From Diphasiastrum complanatum (Eukaryota > Streptophyta > Lycopodiopsida > Lycopodiales > Lycopodiaceae): DNA of 64,000 nucleotides. Below are positions 20,580 through 31,639 of this stretch, piece after piece. A program made the translations under genes and the position numbers. The notes below the pieces were generated by a model. It worked only from the letters and a program-made list of their open reading frames with translations, searched no databases and was not told the DNA's origin. Position 1 is the first letter of the stretch, and each line of letters begins with the position of its first letter. The stretch lies in NCBI GenBank assembly GCA_029204225.1, contig CM055111.1, positions 18,554,668 through 18,618,667 of the forward strand. Reading direction: 5' to 3'.

Positions 20580-21236
20580 ATGGCAACCTCAATTGGAGTC
20601 ATGTTGGAAGCCAATGATAGGTTTACCTCAAGTAACTATTCATTGTAGAAAGTGAGGATGGAGTCACTTCTTGAGATGAATGATGTTTTAGATATTGTTG
20701 TAGGCTTGGAGGAGAGACCATCAACACAACAAGATCAATTGAGGTATGACAAGAGAGCCAAGAAGGCTCTACACATGATAAAGATGAATGTTACCAATGA
20801 ACTTCTCAAGGAAGTTAGTAAGTGCACATCATCTTTGGAAGCTTGGAATTCATTTAAGAAGCTTTATGAATCCAAGTCTACTTCTAGAGTATTGACTCTA
20901 AGAAAGAAAATCTTTTCTTGTTTGCAAAAGAATGAAGAAAGTCCAAGTACTTTTGTTTTGAGAATGAAAGCATTGAATGATGAGTTAGCTTGCATAGATG
21001 AAAGCATTAAGGAAGGAGAGCTTATTCAAGTGATTCTTAATGGCTTGTTGGATGCTCATGGTAACATTGTTCAAAGTATGGCTATTCAAAAGACTTTGCC
21101 AAGTTTGATGGATCTTCAAGAGATCTTGATCAATGAGGAATATAGGCTTCGAGCAAGAGGTGGATCTACATCGACACTTCAAGAGGATGCTATGTTCACA
21201 AAGGGCAAATTCAAGGGCAAAACCAAAAGCAAGTAG
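20580..21236 (+). pseudogene. Element K gag
   Basis: ATG at 20580 starts MATSIGVMLEANDRFTSSNY. After a TAG at 20646-20648 in place of the conserved Trp (…NYSL*KVRMESLL), the frame is open for 194 codons. Typical gag blocks follow: RAKKALHMIKMNV, EAWNSFKKLYESKST, RVLTLRKKIFSCL, FVLRMKALNDELA and EILINEEYRLRARG. The stop at 21234-21236 is a TAG where the family reads on into the knuckle. Two point changes therefore separate it from an open gag. Confidence 0.9.
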
Positions 21237-21703
21237 TCTAAAGGGCAAGATCAAATGGATGCTTCTTCAAGTGGCAAAAAGAAGGATAGATCAAAGCTCA
21301 AGTGCTTCTATTGTGGCATCAAAGGACACTTTGCAAGTGAGTGCTACAAGAAGAAGAGAGATCAAGGAGACAAGCAAGGTAATCTTACTCTTGATGAGGA
21401 TGGTTTGGATGTGCAAGATGCAAATGATGATGCTTTTGTGATGTCTTCATGTATGCTTGCTAATGATGGAGATCTAGATCCTTGGTGGATTGATAGTGGA
21501 GCAAGTTCACACATGACCTTTCACAAAGAGTACTTCACTTCTTTGTTGGCATATGGAGATGACAAGAGGGTGATCTACAAGGCCAAATGTGGTGAGTGTG
21601 CAATCATAGGGATTGGCACAATTCCTATTTCTCTCTCTACAAATAGGAATGTTCATTTGGCATGTCTTGTTTATTCCATCTATTACCAAGAATTTTCTTA
21701 GTG
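21237..21703 (+). pseudogene. Element K zinc knuckle and protease
   Basis: CFYCGIKGHFASEC (CX2CX4HX4C) starts at 21303. The protease active site WWIDSGASSHMTFHKEYF begins at about 21483 with the DSG triad intact. The frame shifts near 21655-21700. It continues in frame with the next ORF as VLFIPSITKNFLSVSQML, the end of the protease domain. Confidence 0.9.
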
Positions 21704-22894
21704 TGAGTCAAATGCTAGGTAAGGGCCTCAAGGTGGAGTTTGATGGAGATGCTTGTTTGATCAAAAGGAAGGATGTCTTGATTGGAAAAGGTAAAAGGCA
21801 AGGGAAGTTGTTCAAACTTGATGCTTGTGCTGTTGCTAACCAAGTTGGATGTGTTGCAAGGGAGCAAATTTCTATTCAAGAGGTTTGGCACAAAAGGATG
21901 GGACACCTCAACTTCAAGTCATTGGAGGTAATGGCAAGGAAGAAGGTTGTGATTGGTCTTCCAAGTTCCTTAAGTAATGACAAGCATGTTTGTGAGTCTT
22001 GTGCTTTGTCTAAGTCACATAGACTACCTTATACTAGATCTATTTCTAGATCTACAAAGCCTTTTCAACTTGTACATTCGGATATTCATGGATTTACTAC
22101 AATTAGCAATAGTGGAGCTAAGATGTATGTAACATTCATTGATGATTTTAGTAGATTTTGTTGGATCTATCTACTAAAGAGAAAGGATGAAGTGTATGAT
22201 GTCTTTTTCAAATTCAAGATTGCAAGGGAGAACCAATTTTCCACAAAGATCAAGTGCTTGAGAGGTGACAATGGTGGTGAGTACATATCTAACAAGTTCA
22301 AGGCCTTTTGTGATGAGCATGGGATTAAGAGGGAGTATACAACATCAAGGAACAAAATGGAGTGGCTGAAAGGAAGAATAGGACTTTATGTGAAAGTGCT
22401 AAAGCTATGAGGTTAAGTGCTAATCTTGACAAACCATTTTGGGATCAAGCTTTGTTGTGTGCCAATTTCTTGTGCAATAAGTGGCCGAGTGCTATTTTGG
22501 ATGGAAGGACACCTTTTGAGATGCTATTCAAGAGGAGGCCGAGTGTCAACTTTCTAAGAACCTTTGGATGCACATGCTATGTCAACATTACTCTTGATGA
22601 TAGGACCAAGGAGGATCCATCTTCGAATTGAGGTATTTTTGTTGGATATAGTGAGGTGAGTAAAGCCTACAAGGTTTACATTCCTTCTACTAACAAAGTG
22701 ATTGTTGGTAGAGATGTCATTTTTGATGAGGGAAACATTCCAAAGGTGTCTTCAAGCATGATTGATGGTAAAGTGGATGGATCTAACATTATTGATGTTG
22801 ATGAGAAGGATCCTACTTTGGATGGTGGTGATGATGGACCTTCATCAAGTCAAAAGCCAAGGAGAACATCAAGAGAAAGACAAGCTCACATATG
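21660..22894 (+). pseudogene. Element K integrase and C-terminal linker
   Basis: GAG-pre-integrase and zinc finger: WHKRMGHLNFKSLEVMARKK followed by CESCALSKSHRLPY (H..H..C..C). Catalytic core: VHSDIHGF (first D), TFIDDFSRFCWIYLLKRKDE, GDNGGEYISNKF (second D), then a frameshift at about 22352 before the third catalytic E in VAERKNRT-type sequence (22362 frame). The end is FGCTCYVNITLDDRTKEDPS, stop at 22629, then KVYIPSTNKVIVGRDVIFDE and the linker QKPRRTSRERQAH. This enzyme would insert the cDNA into the chromosome. Confidence 0.92.
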
Positions 22895-22947
22895 ATTAAA
22901 AGGGTAAACAAGTAGTTTCTGAAAATTATGTTGCTTTCCTAACCTCT

Positions 22948-23865
22948 TTGGATGAGCCTACAAGTGTATATCAAGCAATGAAAGAAGAGGAGTGGATCCA
23001 ACCAATGGATCTTGAGTATCGATCTCTTATGAAGAGTGGAACATCTTTTGGAGGTTCTTCTTGCGAACATGGAGCTATGCAAGTGGATGGATGTTATCTT
23101 GCTGTAAAATCAAGTAATGGATCTAGAAAAAAAAATTTGTTCAATGACTTTGACGGTCAAGTTGAAGATCAAGAGGTTGATCTCAAAGCGCTTCAACTAG
23201 TCAAAAGGGAAGTTGGAAATTTGGAGCTAGTCAAGAGCATCAAAGGAGAGGTAATTGGCAAAGGTGTTATGGATCTATTTTTGCAGCATATTGAAGACTC
23301 AAGTAAGGTCAAAGAAGCAGCAAGGAAGTTTTGTTCAAGTTTACTTTACTTGTTCTATCTCATGTTTGAGCAATTTCATGTGGATGTGTGCAAATTGTCA
23401 AGATATGGTAAAACTAGCTACATTGGTGAGCATTGTTTTGATGTTGGATTTGTACTAGCATTCTTAGTTGATTTTGCTGATGGAAATGAAGCTATTGGAG
23501 GTTCATTATATCACTCATTCATGGTCAAGTCATCAAGGTATGATGGTATCTTGAGGCAAGATGAGGATGGAGGCTCATTCATGGAGTATCATGGCGGATA
23601 CAAGGCAACAAAGGACAAAGGAGGAGGAGACATGCAAGCAAAACTTGATCACTCACATTTATTTTTTGTTTGCTATATTTTTTCAGAGAGTTTAGAGTTG
23701 GAAGCATGGTGGAATCATCTCACTTACATTCTAATTGATTCTTCATGTTCTAGTCACATTTGTACATGTAAAATTGATGTAAGAAATAGTGAAGCATCCC
23801 AAGTGGACACTATTCTCTATATCAATTATGGTTGTTTCTATTTTGAGCATTACATGATCATTTAA
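22948..23865 (+). CDS. Chimeric 305-codon ORF: RT N-terminus fused to unknown cassette
   Basis: The first about 30 codons are the canonical copia RT start (DEPTSVYQAMKEEEW, QPMDLEYRSLMKSGT). After that nothing resembles RT: no TxF(S)PV, no FLNG, no YVDD. The remaining about 270 codons carry a Lys/Glu-rich part (VEDQEVDLKALQLVKREVG), a hydrophobic stretch (SSLLYLFYLMFEQF, about residue 135), a Gly/Asp-rich part and a Cys-rich end (SSCSSHICTCKIDV). No stop occurs in 918 bases, although neighbouring ORFs have many. Copies of parts of it lie at 13768-14075 and 60290-60510 in other elements. I cannot name a family. Alternatives: a captured host exon, or filler DNA that happens to be open. Confidence 0.6.
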   Translation: MDEPTSVYQAMKEEEWIQPMDLEYRSLMKSGTSFGGSSCEHGAMQVDGCYLAVKSSNGSRKKNLFNDFDGQVEDQEVDLKALQLVKREVGNLELVKSIKGEVIGKGVMDLFLQHIEDSSKVKEAARKFCSSLLYLFYLMFEQFHVDVCKLSRYGKTSYIGEHCFDVGFVLAFLVDFADGNEAIGGSLYHSFMVKSSRYDGILRQDEDGGSFMEYHGGYKATKDKGGGDMQAKLDHSHLFFVCYIFSESLELEAWWNHLTYILIDSSCSSHICTCKIDVRNSEASQVDTILYINYGCFYFEHYMII

Positions 23866-24138
23866 AGAAGGTCTATTCTTAGGAAAAAGATCATTCTTAT
23901 GATGGATCAAAGTTCTATTGTCAAAAACTATGCAAGGAGCAAGCATATTGAGATACAATATCATTTTGTGAGGGAGCGAGTCATTGCAAAGGAGGTGGAG
24001 CTTCAACATGTGTCTTCAAGGGAATGTGTAGCTGATATCTTCACCAAAACATTGGGAAAAGACTTGTTCATGAAGCATAGGACTTCACTTGGAGTATTAT
24101 CAAAGTCTATGCTAAAACTAGTTGAAGAGGGAGTGTGA
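23866..24138 (+). pseudogene. Element K RNase H C-terminal end
   Basis: From 23899: SIVKNYARSKHIEIQYHFVR, VELQHVSSRECVADIFTK (the …D(I)FTK end of copia RNase H), then KHRTSLGVL and a stop at 24136-24138 inside the first bases of the 3' LTR. This is the last about 75 residues of pol. The catalytic part of RNase H upstream is missing. The end overlaps the polypurine tract. Confidence 0.85.
24124..24133 (+). other. Polypurine tract of element K
   Basis: GAAGAGGGAG lies directly before the 3' LTR, in the position and composition expected for the plus-strand primer of an LTR retrotransposon. Confidence 0.9.
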
Positions 24139-24781
24139 AAGATTTAACTAGTTTCATCACATTTTGCAATATTTCTATATTTGGCATATTGAGGCCAAAA
24201 CTTGTTTTAGACTTAGAGGTTGACTTTTCAAAGTTAATTAGTCTAAATTTCATTTGAATAAACACTTTTTGAAAGTGTGGGAAAGATAGAATGCGAGTTT
24301 GAGTAGATTGAATTTGAATAAGTTGGGTACATTGAATCTAGACCCAAAATTGGTAGGGTTAGCATTTTGGTGGGAAAGCCAAGTAGCCAAATAGGGTTTG
24401 GACCTGTTATAAAAGGATGTAACTCATGGAGAGAGTCATCTTCTCTCTTCTATCTCATTTCATGCTTATACATGGTTCTCTTGGGTTCTACTATCCATTG
24501 GTGCACTATCTTGGTGATTGCTTGCAATTCTATGTGTAGAATGATCTATATTTGTTATTTTTGGATCCACACGTGTGAAATACAGTAGCTTGCTGGTTTT
24601 GTATGGAGAGCAACAGTACATAATCATTTCATTCAAGTTTGATCAAGTTCTATTAGTGTTTGCATCTCAAATTGTGTGTAGATGCTGATTTTTCTACATT
24701 GGTGAGATTGGTAGTGTATTTCTCTTTCTAACCAAAGATCATTCAAGTAGATTGGATCTTAAGGATCTGAAATCTTTCACA
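24134..24781 (+). repeat. 3' LTR of element K
   Basis: 648 bases, nearly identical to 19330-19979, ending ATCTTTCACA, followed by CAAAT at 24782-24786. Confidence 0.95.
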
Positions 24782-24786
24782 CAAAT

Positions 24787-25860
24787 TTTATATTTCAAAA
24801 CGAGAGTCCATTTTAGAGATCAATCAGGTCGAATATCTACAACCACCTGTGAATGAGGTATTGACCAAATTTGAAGAAATATATTTTGGTCAAGAGTATG
24901 CCCAAAGACATGTGTCAATATTCATGCTGACTACTTCATTTAGAGCATTTATATACAAACATCAATTCATGACTACCATTTTTTATGAAAGAATTGTACA
25001 AGCAATATGGATCTTTCATTAGCCTCTTATTTGACCATTATTTTTCCCCAATGGAAAAGCAAGTTGCAGACCTTCAACAAGCACTTTTCAATTTAGGTAC
25101 CTACTACCATGTGTCTCAGAATTTAGTAGACCCCCTCCATCATACTCTCACATTTTCACTTTTACCTTTGTATCATTGCTACCCACCATTGATTTTTTGA
25201 CACTTGGCAAAAGGTGAATCTGGCTCCTAATTTCTTGTGAATATAATATATGTAATCCAATTAAAGGCTGACACTTCAGCACAACTAGCCCATGTGCCTA
25301 GTTTTTAAAGCTCTCTGAAGGGCTGGAATTTAATCATTTTAGTCTTTGACCGTTAGTTTTTTGACACGTCATGAAAATTGAAATTCCTTTGTCATTTGTA
25401 AACTTCCATCAAAAGATTTGCATTGGTATTAAGGTTCAAAGTGGCATTTGGCCTTGACTTGAATTTTATGTTTGGCGGTTCCATTCTTTGAGTTGCTAGT
25501 TCTCTTCCAAGTGACATATTAGAGCAATCTTGGGTCAAAATTGACCGTTTCTTAAAGGCAAAGAGATTTTTGTATTAGTCATAATATTGATAAGTACATT
25601 AAAATGTTGGATTGTTCTACTATCAAAATTGATTCATCTGAATAATCGATTCTTAATCTAGATCTATTCGTTATCCAGTTTTGTAGTTTTATTCGTGTTT
25701 CTACACAGTCTATAGAAATACTCGGGAATCACTCAATAGGTGGCTCCGACATATTGAATAAGGCTAAAAGCATGGTTTGGTGGTACAACATAGACTTTCA
25801 AGGACACTACCTTTTTTGGGTAGAAATGTATTTATGTTTTCTATTGGAGGAGAGATCATT
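24787..25860. other. AT-rich spacer, no clear gene
   Basis: The first 230 bases continue the ORF interrupted by element K (see 19050). A faint pre-RT/RT-like stretch ends near 25200. From 25200 to 25860 I see only AT-rich sequence. Around 25640-25760 a stretch resembles LTR A pieces (TTTCTACACAGTCTATAGAAAT and AGGTGGCTCC), which suggests an old LTR fragment. Confidence 0.35.
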
Positions 25861-28730
25861 GTAGTCAGCTTGGACATGTTATGAAATTCTGCCTTGAGCG
25901 ACAGAAAGGCGTATCTCAAGTGATTGAGATGTCAGGTAAAGAAAATCTTAAGCTAGAAATCAATATAGTTAATTGTGAGTGCGATTGTTCTCTTAGTACT
26001 ACCTCATTCTTGCCAAATGATTTATTTCAATTGAAAGGCACTGTAAATGGACATGAAGTTAGTATTTTAGTGGACAGTGGATCTACTCATAATTTTATTA
26101 GCTCTAGTCTTGTGCAGAAACTCAGCCTCAAAACTGAAGTCAGTAACCATAGATATCGAGTATATCTAGCTTGAGGTGCAAAGTTGGAAACGTGAGATGC
26201 TAAAGTTCCAAGGCTCCAAATTTGGATCCAAGATTATAGAGAGTTAATTGATTTTCATGTTTTAGATTTAGCACGTACGGACATAATTTTAGGATACAAG
26301 TGGTTATCTAATAAGCATTCTGAGATAAATTTTGATAAGCATGTTCTCTCCTTTCAGGAAGGTAAAGAAATAGTTACATTGTTTGGTAATTCTAGGTAGT
26401 AGACAACCTTATAGGTAGTAGAAAACCTTACAGGTTTTCTCAAAAAGAAGAGATAGAGATTACTAAGAAAATTGAAAATTATCTAAAGATGGGTCATATT
26501 CAGCCAAGTAAGTCACCTTGGAGTGCTCCTATTCTTCTTAAATCGAAGAAAGATGGAGGCTTCAGGTTGTGTGTGGACTACAAGGGGTCGAATAAGGTAA
26601 CTATTAAAAATAAATATCCTTTGCCTCATATGGATGATTTGGTAGATCGATTAGGTGGAGCAAAATACTTCACAAAGATGGATTTTAGAACCGGTTATCA
26701 TCAAATTAGGATTCATCTGGATGACGTGCAAAAGACTGATTTTTGGACGAGATTCGGTCATTATGAATTTTTCATGCTTCCTTTTGGGTTGACGAATGCA
26801 CCAGCTACGTTCCAATAGATGATGAACGATATTTTTCATCCATATCTAGGGAAGTTTGTGGCTATATTCTTGGATGATATTCTCATCTACAATAGGACAC
26901 TTACGAAGCATTTGAGTAATCTCAAGACTCTCTTAGATATTCTCAAACGAGAGAAAGTTTATGCTAAGGAATCTAAATGTGAATTCTTTAAGCATGAGTT
27001 GTTGTACCTCGGTCATAAGATCACCTGTAGTGGGTTGGAGATTGATGAGAGTAATGTCAAGACAGTGCTTGAGTGGCCAATACCGAAGACTCTGAAGTAC
27101 TTTTGTAATCAGAGTGATATGAGGGGCCATAAATCTTGATGGGCTGAGCTTATATAGGAATTTGATGATGAGATCCGATATGTCAAGGGCAGCTCTAACC
27201 AAGTTGCGGATGCACTTAGTCGAATTGGTAAACTAAATGAATTTTCATTCACCCAGATTTTCACTAATCTGTATCTTTCGTTGAGAGGAAAGTGTGAATT
27301 AGATTCTCATTTTGGTCCCATCTGGAAGATGGTGGAGATAGGCAAAAATGAGAATGGAATAGAGATTTACTCACACAAGGGTCTCAGGTTCCTAGGAAAG
27401 ATAAGAAGATAGCGGAACAGTTCTCTATCTGAGGTGGTTCACTATTTCGGAATGGAAAAATTTGTGTAACAATGGATGATGAGTTAAAGAAGAAAATTCT
27501 TTATGAAGAAGAGAGTTTTATTGGCCGAAACTTAAACCATTTGTCAAGTCTTATGTGGTTAAATGTAGACCTTGTCAACTAGCCAAAGCCGAACGCTTAA
27601 AGACTGGAGGGTTGTTACACCCCCTAGATGTCCCTCAGAAAGGATGGAAAAATATATATATGGATTTTGTGGTTGGACTTCCAAGGACCAAACATCAAAA
27701 TAATTCTATTTGAGTTGTGGTAGACAGGTTGACAAAGTTAGCTACTATTATACTAGTCAAGTCAACTGCTAAGGCTTCAAGTTTAGCCCAGATCTTTGTG
27801 GAAAGATTATTTAGGCTTCAAGGATTGCCAAGAGATATAATTAGTGATAGAGATCCTAAATTTACAAGTCACTTTTGGTCAACTGTTTTCATAAGCTTGA
27901 ATCCTCGCTTAGTTTTAGTTTTTTTGATCATCCTGAATCAGATGGCCAGACTGAGAGAACTAATCAGACTATGGAGGATATGTTGAGAACATATGTGTCT
28001 CACAAGAAATCTTAGTGGAAAGATTATGTTCCTTTGATTGAGTTTGCTTATAACAGAACGAAATATTCTGCTATAGGTTATAGTCTGTTTATGCTGATGT
28101 ACGGTTTTCAATCCAGATCTTCGATAAATGTGAAGACAAAGTCTGTTAAGATCCAAAAAGTTGTGGATTTCTTGCATGATATGCATGAAATGTTGCGAGT
28201 GCCCCGTGATTGTATCCGGAGTGCTCAGGATAGAGCTAAGCACTATGCCAATCTTAAGAGGTCTCCCAGAGATTTTTAAGTTGATGACTGGGTATATCTT
28301 AGAATACCTAAGGATCCTAAGATTATGCGTACGAGGAAGCATTATAAATTGTCTAAGAGATATTGTGGACCGTTTCGGATTATAAAAAAAAATTGGTTCT
28401 TTAGCTTACGAACTATATCTTCAGAACAAGTCTACAACTCACCATGTGTTTCATGTAATCCATCTTGAATTAAGTTTACATGAAGGTGACATAGTTGGTT
28501 CAGAGGAAGATCTTATCCATTTGAAAGACTTAGCGCTTAGTATTCCTTTGGAATTTGAAAAGGTAATCTGAACCAGAGATAAACAATTGAGAAATCATTC
28601 TATCTCTGATTGCTTGATCAGGTGGAAGGGACAAACTGAGGATGATGATTCATGGGAGTGGGTTGAAACCATAAAGAAGAATTTTTCTGGTTTCACTTCT
28701 AGAGATAGAAGTGGTTCAAGGGGGGAAGAA
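25860..28730 (+). mobile_element. Ty3/gypsy chromovirus, internal region, decayed
   Basis: Domains on the plus strand: a knuckle remnant (about 25862), protease ILVDSGSTHNFISS (26065), RT from [21 protein letters not shown] (26489) with [54 protein letters not shown] and FLDDILIYN (catalytic DD), most of RNase H deleted near 27100, then the RNase H end RYVKGSSNQVADALSRI. Integrase follows with FYWPKL, CRPCQLAKA, VVDRLTKLATI, IISDRDPKFTS, a frameshift before GQTERTNQT and FAYNRTKYSAIG. A chromodomain (CLIRWKGQTEDDDSWEWVE, 28610) is at the end. Gag and the 5' LTR are missing. Stops include TAG at 26816 and 28013 where CAG is expected. Confidence 0.92.
28587..28720 (+). pseudogene. Chromodomain at the chromovirus integrase C-terminus
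   Basis: HSISDCLIRWKGQTEDDDSW and EWVETIKKNFSGF are the aromatic-cage type core of retrotransposon chromodomains (…L.RWKG....DDSWE). In chromoviruses this module directs integration towards marked heterochromatin. The frame is intact over the domain but shifted relative to upstream integrase. Confidence 0.8.
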
Positions 28731-29055
28731 TGTTACGTCCATGTCCTGTACAAGGGAATCAGAATAATTCCTAACGTGAATAGCCGGTCACTCCAGTTGT
28801 ATGTGGCTATTAGTTATGCTACGTCATTTCGGACGTGGTCATATTTAGTAATTAATAGTCATATGAGGGAGCGGACCTATAATTGGACATAGTAGCGCAT
28901 GCATGGTGAAGACTACTTTAATGCAAGAAGACGAGGTCAATAGCTCAATTTAGGTTGCATAGGAATCCTAGGAAGAATATTTTATCTCTTGAGGAGATTA
29001 AGTCCATTGGAAATCGCCCATCCTCCTATTGTGAATTGTGATTCTTGAGCCAGCT
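28731..29055 (+). repeat. 3' LTR of the chromovirus (putative, partial)
   Basis: The polypurine run AAGGGGGGAAGAA ends at 28730 and TGTTACGTCC starts the LTR. The end is not defined because a minus-strand copia fragment begins at about 29063. No 5' LTR is available for comparison. Confidence 0.65.
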
Positions 29056-29062
29056 TCTCCTC

Positions 29063-30083
29063 TCATCTCTTGTGTTCTTCACTATGGCTTGGAGGTGGAT
29101 TGGTTAGGATATTGACTAGCCTCTCCATATTGGTTGGGTGGTTCATGCTCCATAGGTGTCCTTTTGGTTTGCATGTGACAGGATTTTTGAAGATCTTCAC
29201 TTGGCAATCATTATGTGTCCTATGATCCAGTTTCTTCCTAAGTTGTTTAGGCATGTGAACAAAACATACACAACCAAAGATTTTTAAATGGCTGATACTA
29301 GGCTTGTGTCCATGCCAAACTTCATAAGGAGCTTTGTTGTTGACAACTTTGGTGTTGGATCTATTCTGTAAGTAACAGGCTATGGCAATAGCTTCTGCCA
29401 AAACTTTGCAAGTAGGTGCGCTTGATGTAGCATGGATCTAGCTGAGTTGAGAAGAGTTTGATTCTTCCTTTCTGCAATTTTTGTCCTGTTGAGGTAAATA
29501 GGAAGTGGTGAACTATCTTCTAATACCATGTTCAGCCATGTAGTCAGACATCTCGTTAGAGAGGTATTCGCCGCCACCATTAGTTCGGAGTGCTTTCACT
29601 TTTGTAGATGTTTGTGTCTCAGCCATGACTTTGAATCTCTTAAAACTTTCAAATGTTTCAGATTTGTGCTTAATTAACATGACTGTAGACCATCTAGAAT
29701 AATCATCTATGAAAGTGATAAAATAGATTGCATCTCCTAAGGACGGAGTTGGCATTGGACCACAAAGATCGCTATGTAAAAGATCCAATACATGCTTTGT
29801 TTTGATGGAATGTCATTTGGGAAACTTGCTTCTAGAGTGTTTGCCATAGATGCATGATTCACAAAAGAAAGATTTCCTATCCAATGAAAAAGAGAAATAC
29901 AATCCATCAACTAAATTATTACAATGCATATAAGAAAGTGATCCTGTATTTACGTGTCCAAATTGGCTATGCCACAAAATAGCACTATCGTTTACATTTT
30001 CATGAGAGATGCTAGCTATTGCAACTGAATTAAAGAGCACGTAAAGATTTTCGACTCTAGTGCATGTGGTCAGAGTAGTTTCT
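29063..30083 (-). pseudogene. Copia B2: pre-integrase and integrase, downstream half
   Basis: Reading down: TLTTCTRVENLYVL, then WHSQFGHVNTGSLSYMHC and CESCIYGKHSRSKF (integrase zinc finger), DLLHSDLCGPMPTPSLG (first catalytic D), TFIDDYSRWSTVMLIKHKSE, TNGGGEYLSNEM (GGGEY, with the second D changed to N), a frameshift and IAERKNQTLLNSARSML, then AIAIACYLQNRS, YEVWHGHKPSISHLKIFGC. It ends near 29063 against the chromovirus LTR. The upstream half lies at 33314-33950 beyond nested element C, and the frame matches across the insertion (…TIFDDEE | TTLTT). Confidence 0.9.
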
Positions 30084-30088
30084 TCATC
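30084..30088. repeat. Target-site duplication of element C (GATGA on minus)
   Basis: GATGA (plus strand TCATC) directly follows the CA end of the 3' LTR and equals 33309-33313 before the 5' LTR. Confidence 0.85.
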
Positions 30089-30982
30089 TGAAGCAAAAAA
30101 ATCGCGAAGCAAAAATGAAACGCAAAGCAAAACAATCGGGAATGAAATCAATTCGGATGGAGTTCGGATATGATTGCTAGTCACTGCCTACTATATCATT
30201 CCTACAATCCTCCAGAATGTAGACGGACACTGTTGACCTATGTTCTAAATTAATTCAGCATTCAACAAGATTGAACCAATGTGTGGAATAGATAAAACAA
30301 GTGAATGAGATACACGAACAATAGCAGACAATATTCAATCGATCAGACAAAATTCAGAATGATATGTGCATAACAAGTACAACATTGTCTACTGATCCTC
30401 TTGGTTTCAAGCACTGTGTGACAGACCCACACAGTGCAGTGGCATGATAGAAGCGATGTTCTCCCACGAACAGTGTCTCGCTTACTAGCGGACTTCTTGG
30501 GTCTCCGTGGATCCTTCTTACAAAATTGTCTCGCTCACTAGAGGACTTTTCTGTTCTATATTTTGTCTATCTGTGTCTGTATATATTTGATGCATCTAGC
30601 AGTTGCATATATTCAAAGTAACATTTTTGACTAGATAGATTAAACAATCTATAACTAATCTTAGATTACAAGAGCGGTGGATTAGGCATGTCCTAAAGCT
30701 CTTCTGTTGATGTCACCATATCATATCAGAGATTAGTACTTCATGGTACTTGTTTGATCTTCTTGGTCCTTTGGAACGCAAAGGTTTCGTGTCGCGAAGA
30801 GTTCCGTGTCGTTTTGTGTCATTTGACCTTCTCCTATTGTGTCGCGAACATTTTCCTTATGCGTCGTTTGACCTTCTCCTATTGTTCGTGTTGTTTGCGA
30901 ACATTTTTTTTTCATGTCTTTTTGTCAGATTGGGAGTCAAGAGCTAGTAGAGTTTTGGTAACAGAAACATTTTGTTTCTTCA
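30089..30982 (-). repeat. 3' LTR of element C
   Basis: 894 bases on the minus strand, from TGAAGAAACAAAATG to TTTTTTGCTTCA. It is preceded by purine-rich TTGAGAAGAGC. Confidence 0.9.
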
Positions 30983-30984
30983 GC

Positions 30985-31480
30985 TCTTCTCAAAGCTTGT
31001 AGCTTGATCACTCCAAGACTTCTCCTCTGTTTCTCGAACAGACCTTTGTATAAGGCCTTTGTAAAGATGTCAACAACCGCCTTCTTCGTTCCAATGAAAG
31101 TAGTCTGCAGCTTCTTCTTTTCGATCAGATCCCTTATCAAGTGGTACTTGATTGGAATGTGTTTCTTTCTTGAGTGAAACACGAGATCCTTTGTCAAGTG
31201 TATTGCAGATGTATTTTCCATCTGCAATATCAGAGGTTCATTTCTCGTTTCATCTAGTTCGTCAAAGAACTATTTGAGCCAAGTGGTTTCATTGGCCATC
31301 TTTGTTGTTGTTAAGTATTCTACTTCGCCAAATGATTGAGCCACGAAGGTCTGCTTTTTGATGACCCAGAGAATTGCTGCTCCTGCTACGATGGTACATC
31401 CTCCTGAGAAACTTTTGTTGTTGTCCTTGAGAGATGCCCAACTAGCATCACTATATGAAAGCATCTAGAACCATGAATCA
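30985..31480 (-). pseudogene. Element C RNase H
   Basis: SYSDASWASLKDNNKS, ILWVIKKQTFVAQS, EVEYLTTTKMANETTWLK (catalytic E region), then after a break LQMENTSAIHLTKDLVFHSR, HIPIKYHLIRDLIEK, VVDIFTKALYK and RRSLGVIKLQ. It is the complete C-terminal end of copia pol. Several active-site residues are conserved but one frame break divides it. Confidence 0.88.
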
Positions 31481-31639
31481 CAAGAATAACACGATACGCT
31501 GGATTTTTGGATTTAGCCAACACAAATCGATAGTATGGCCTTCGCATTTGCATCTCGCGCATGTCTTCTTGTCGCCATTTTGCTATTTCGACTTCTCTTT
31601 GTTTTTCCATTTGCCTCTGTTGGCTCCTTCTGCTTGCTG

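Larger units (their letters stand above)
19330..24781 (+). mobile_element. Ty1/copia element K, complete LTRs, RT replaced by an unrelated ORF
   Basis: 5452 bases with CAAAT target duplications, 5' LTR 19330-19979, primer-binding site 19980, gag 20580-21236, knuckle and protease to 21703, integrase to 22660, linker to 22894, a chimeric ORF at 22948-23865, the last part of RNase H to 24138, polypurine tract 24124-24133 and 3' LTR 24134-24781. RT (including the YVDD region) and most of RNase H are missing. The LTRs differ at few positions, so insertion was recent compared with its neighbours. The element must have been copied by another element's RT, with a relative such as the pol at 9985-11640. 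Confidence 0.92.

Noticed and set aside
22948-23865. Env-like ORF as in Sirevirus-type copia elements
   Set aside because: Such ORFs lie downstream of pol; this cassette lies inside pol in place of RT, and no signal peptide or clear membrane anchor pattern is present.
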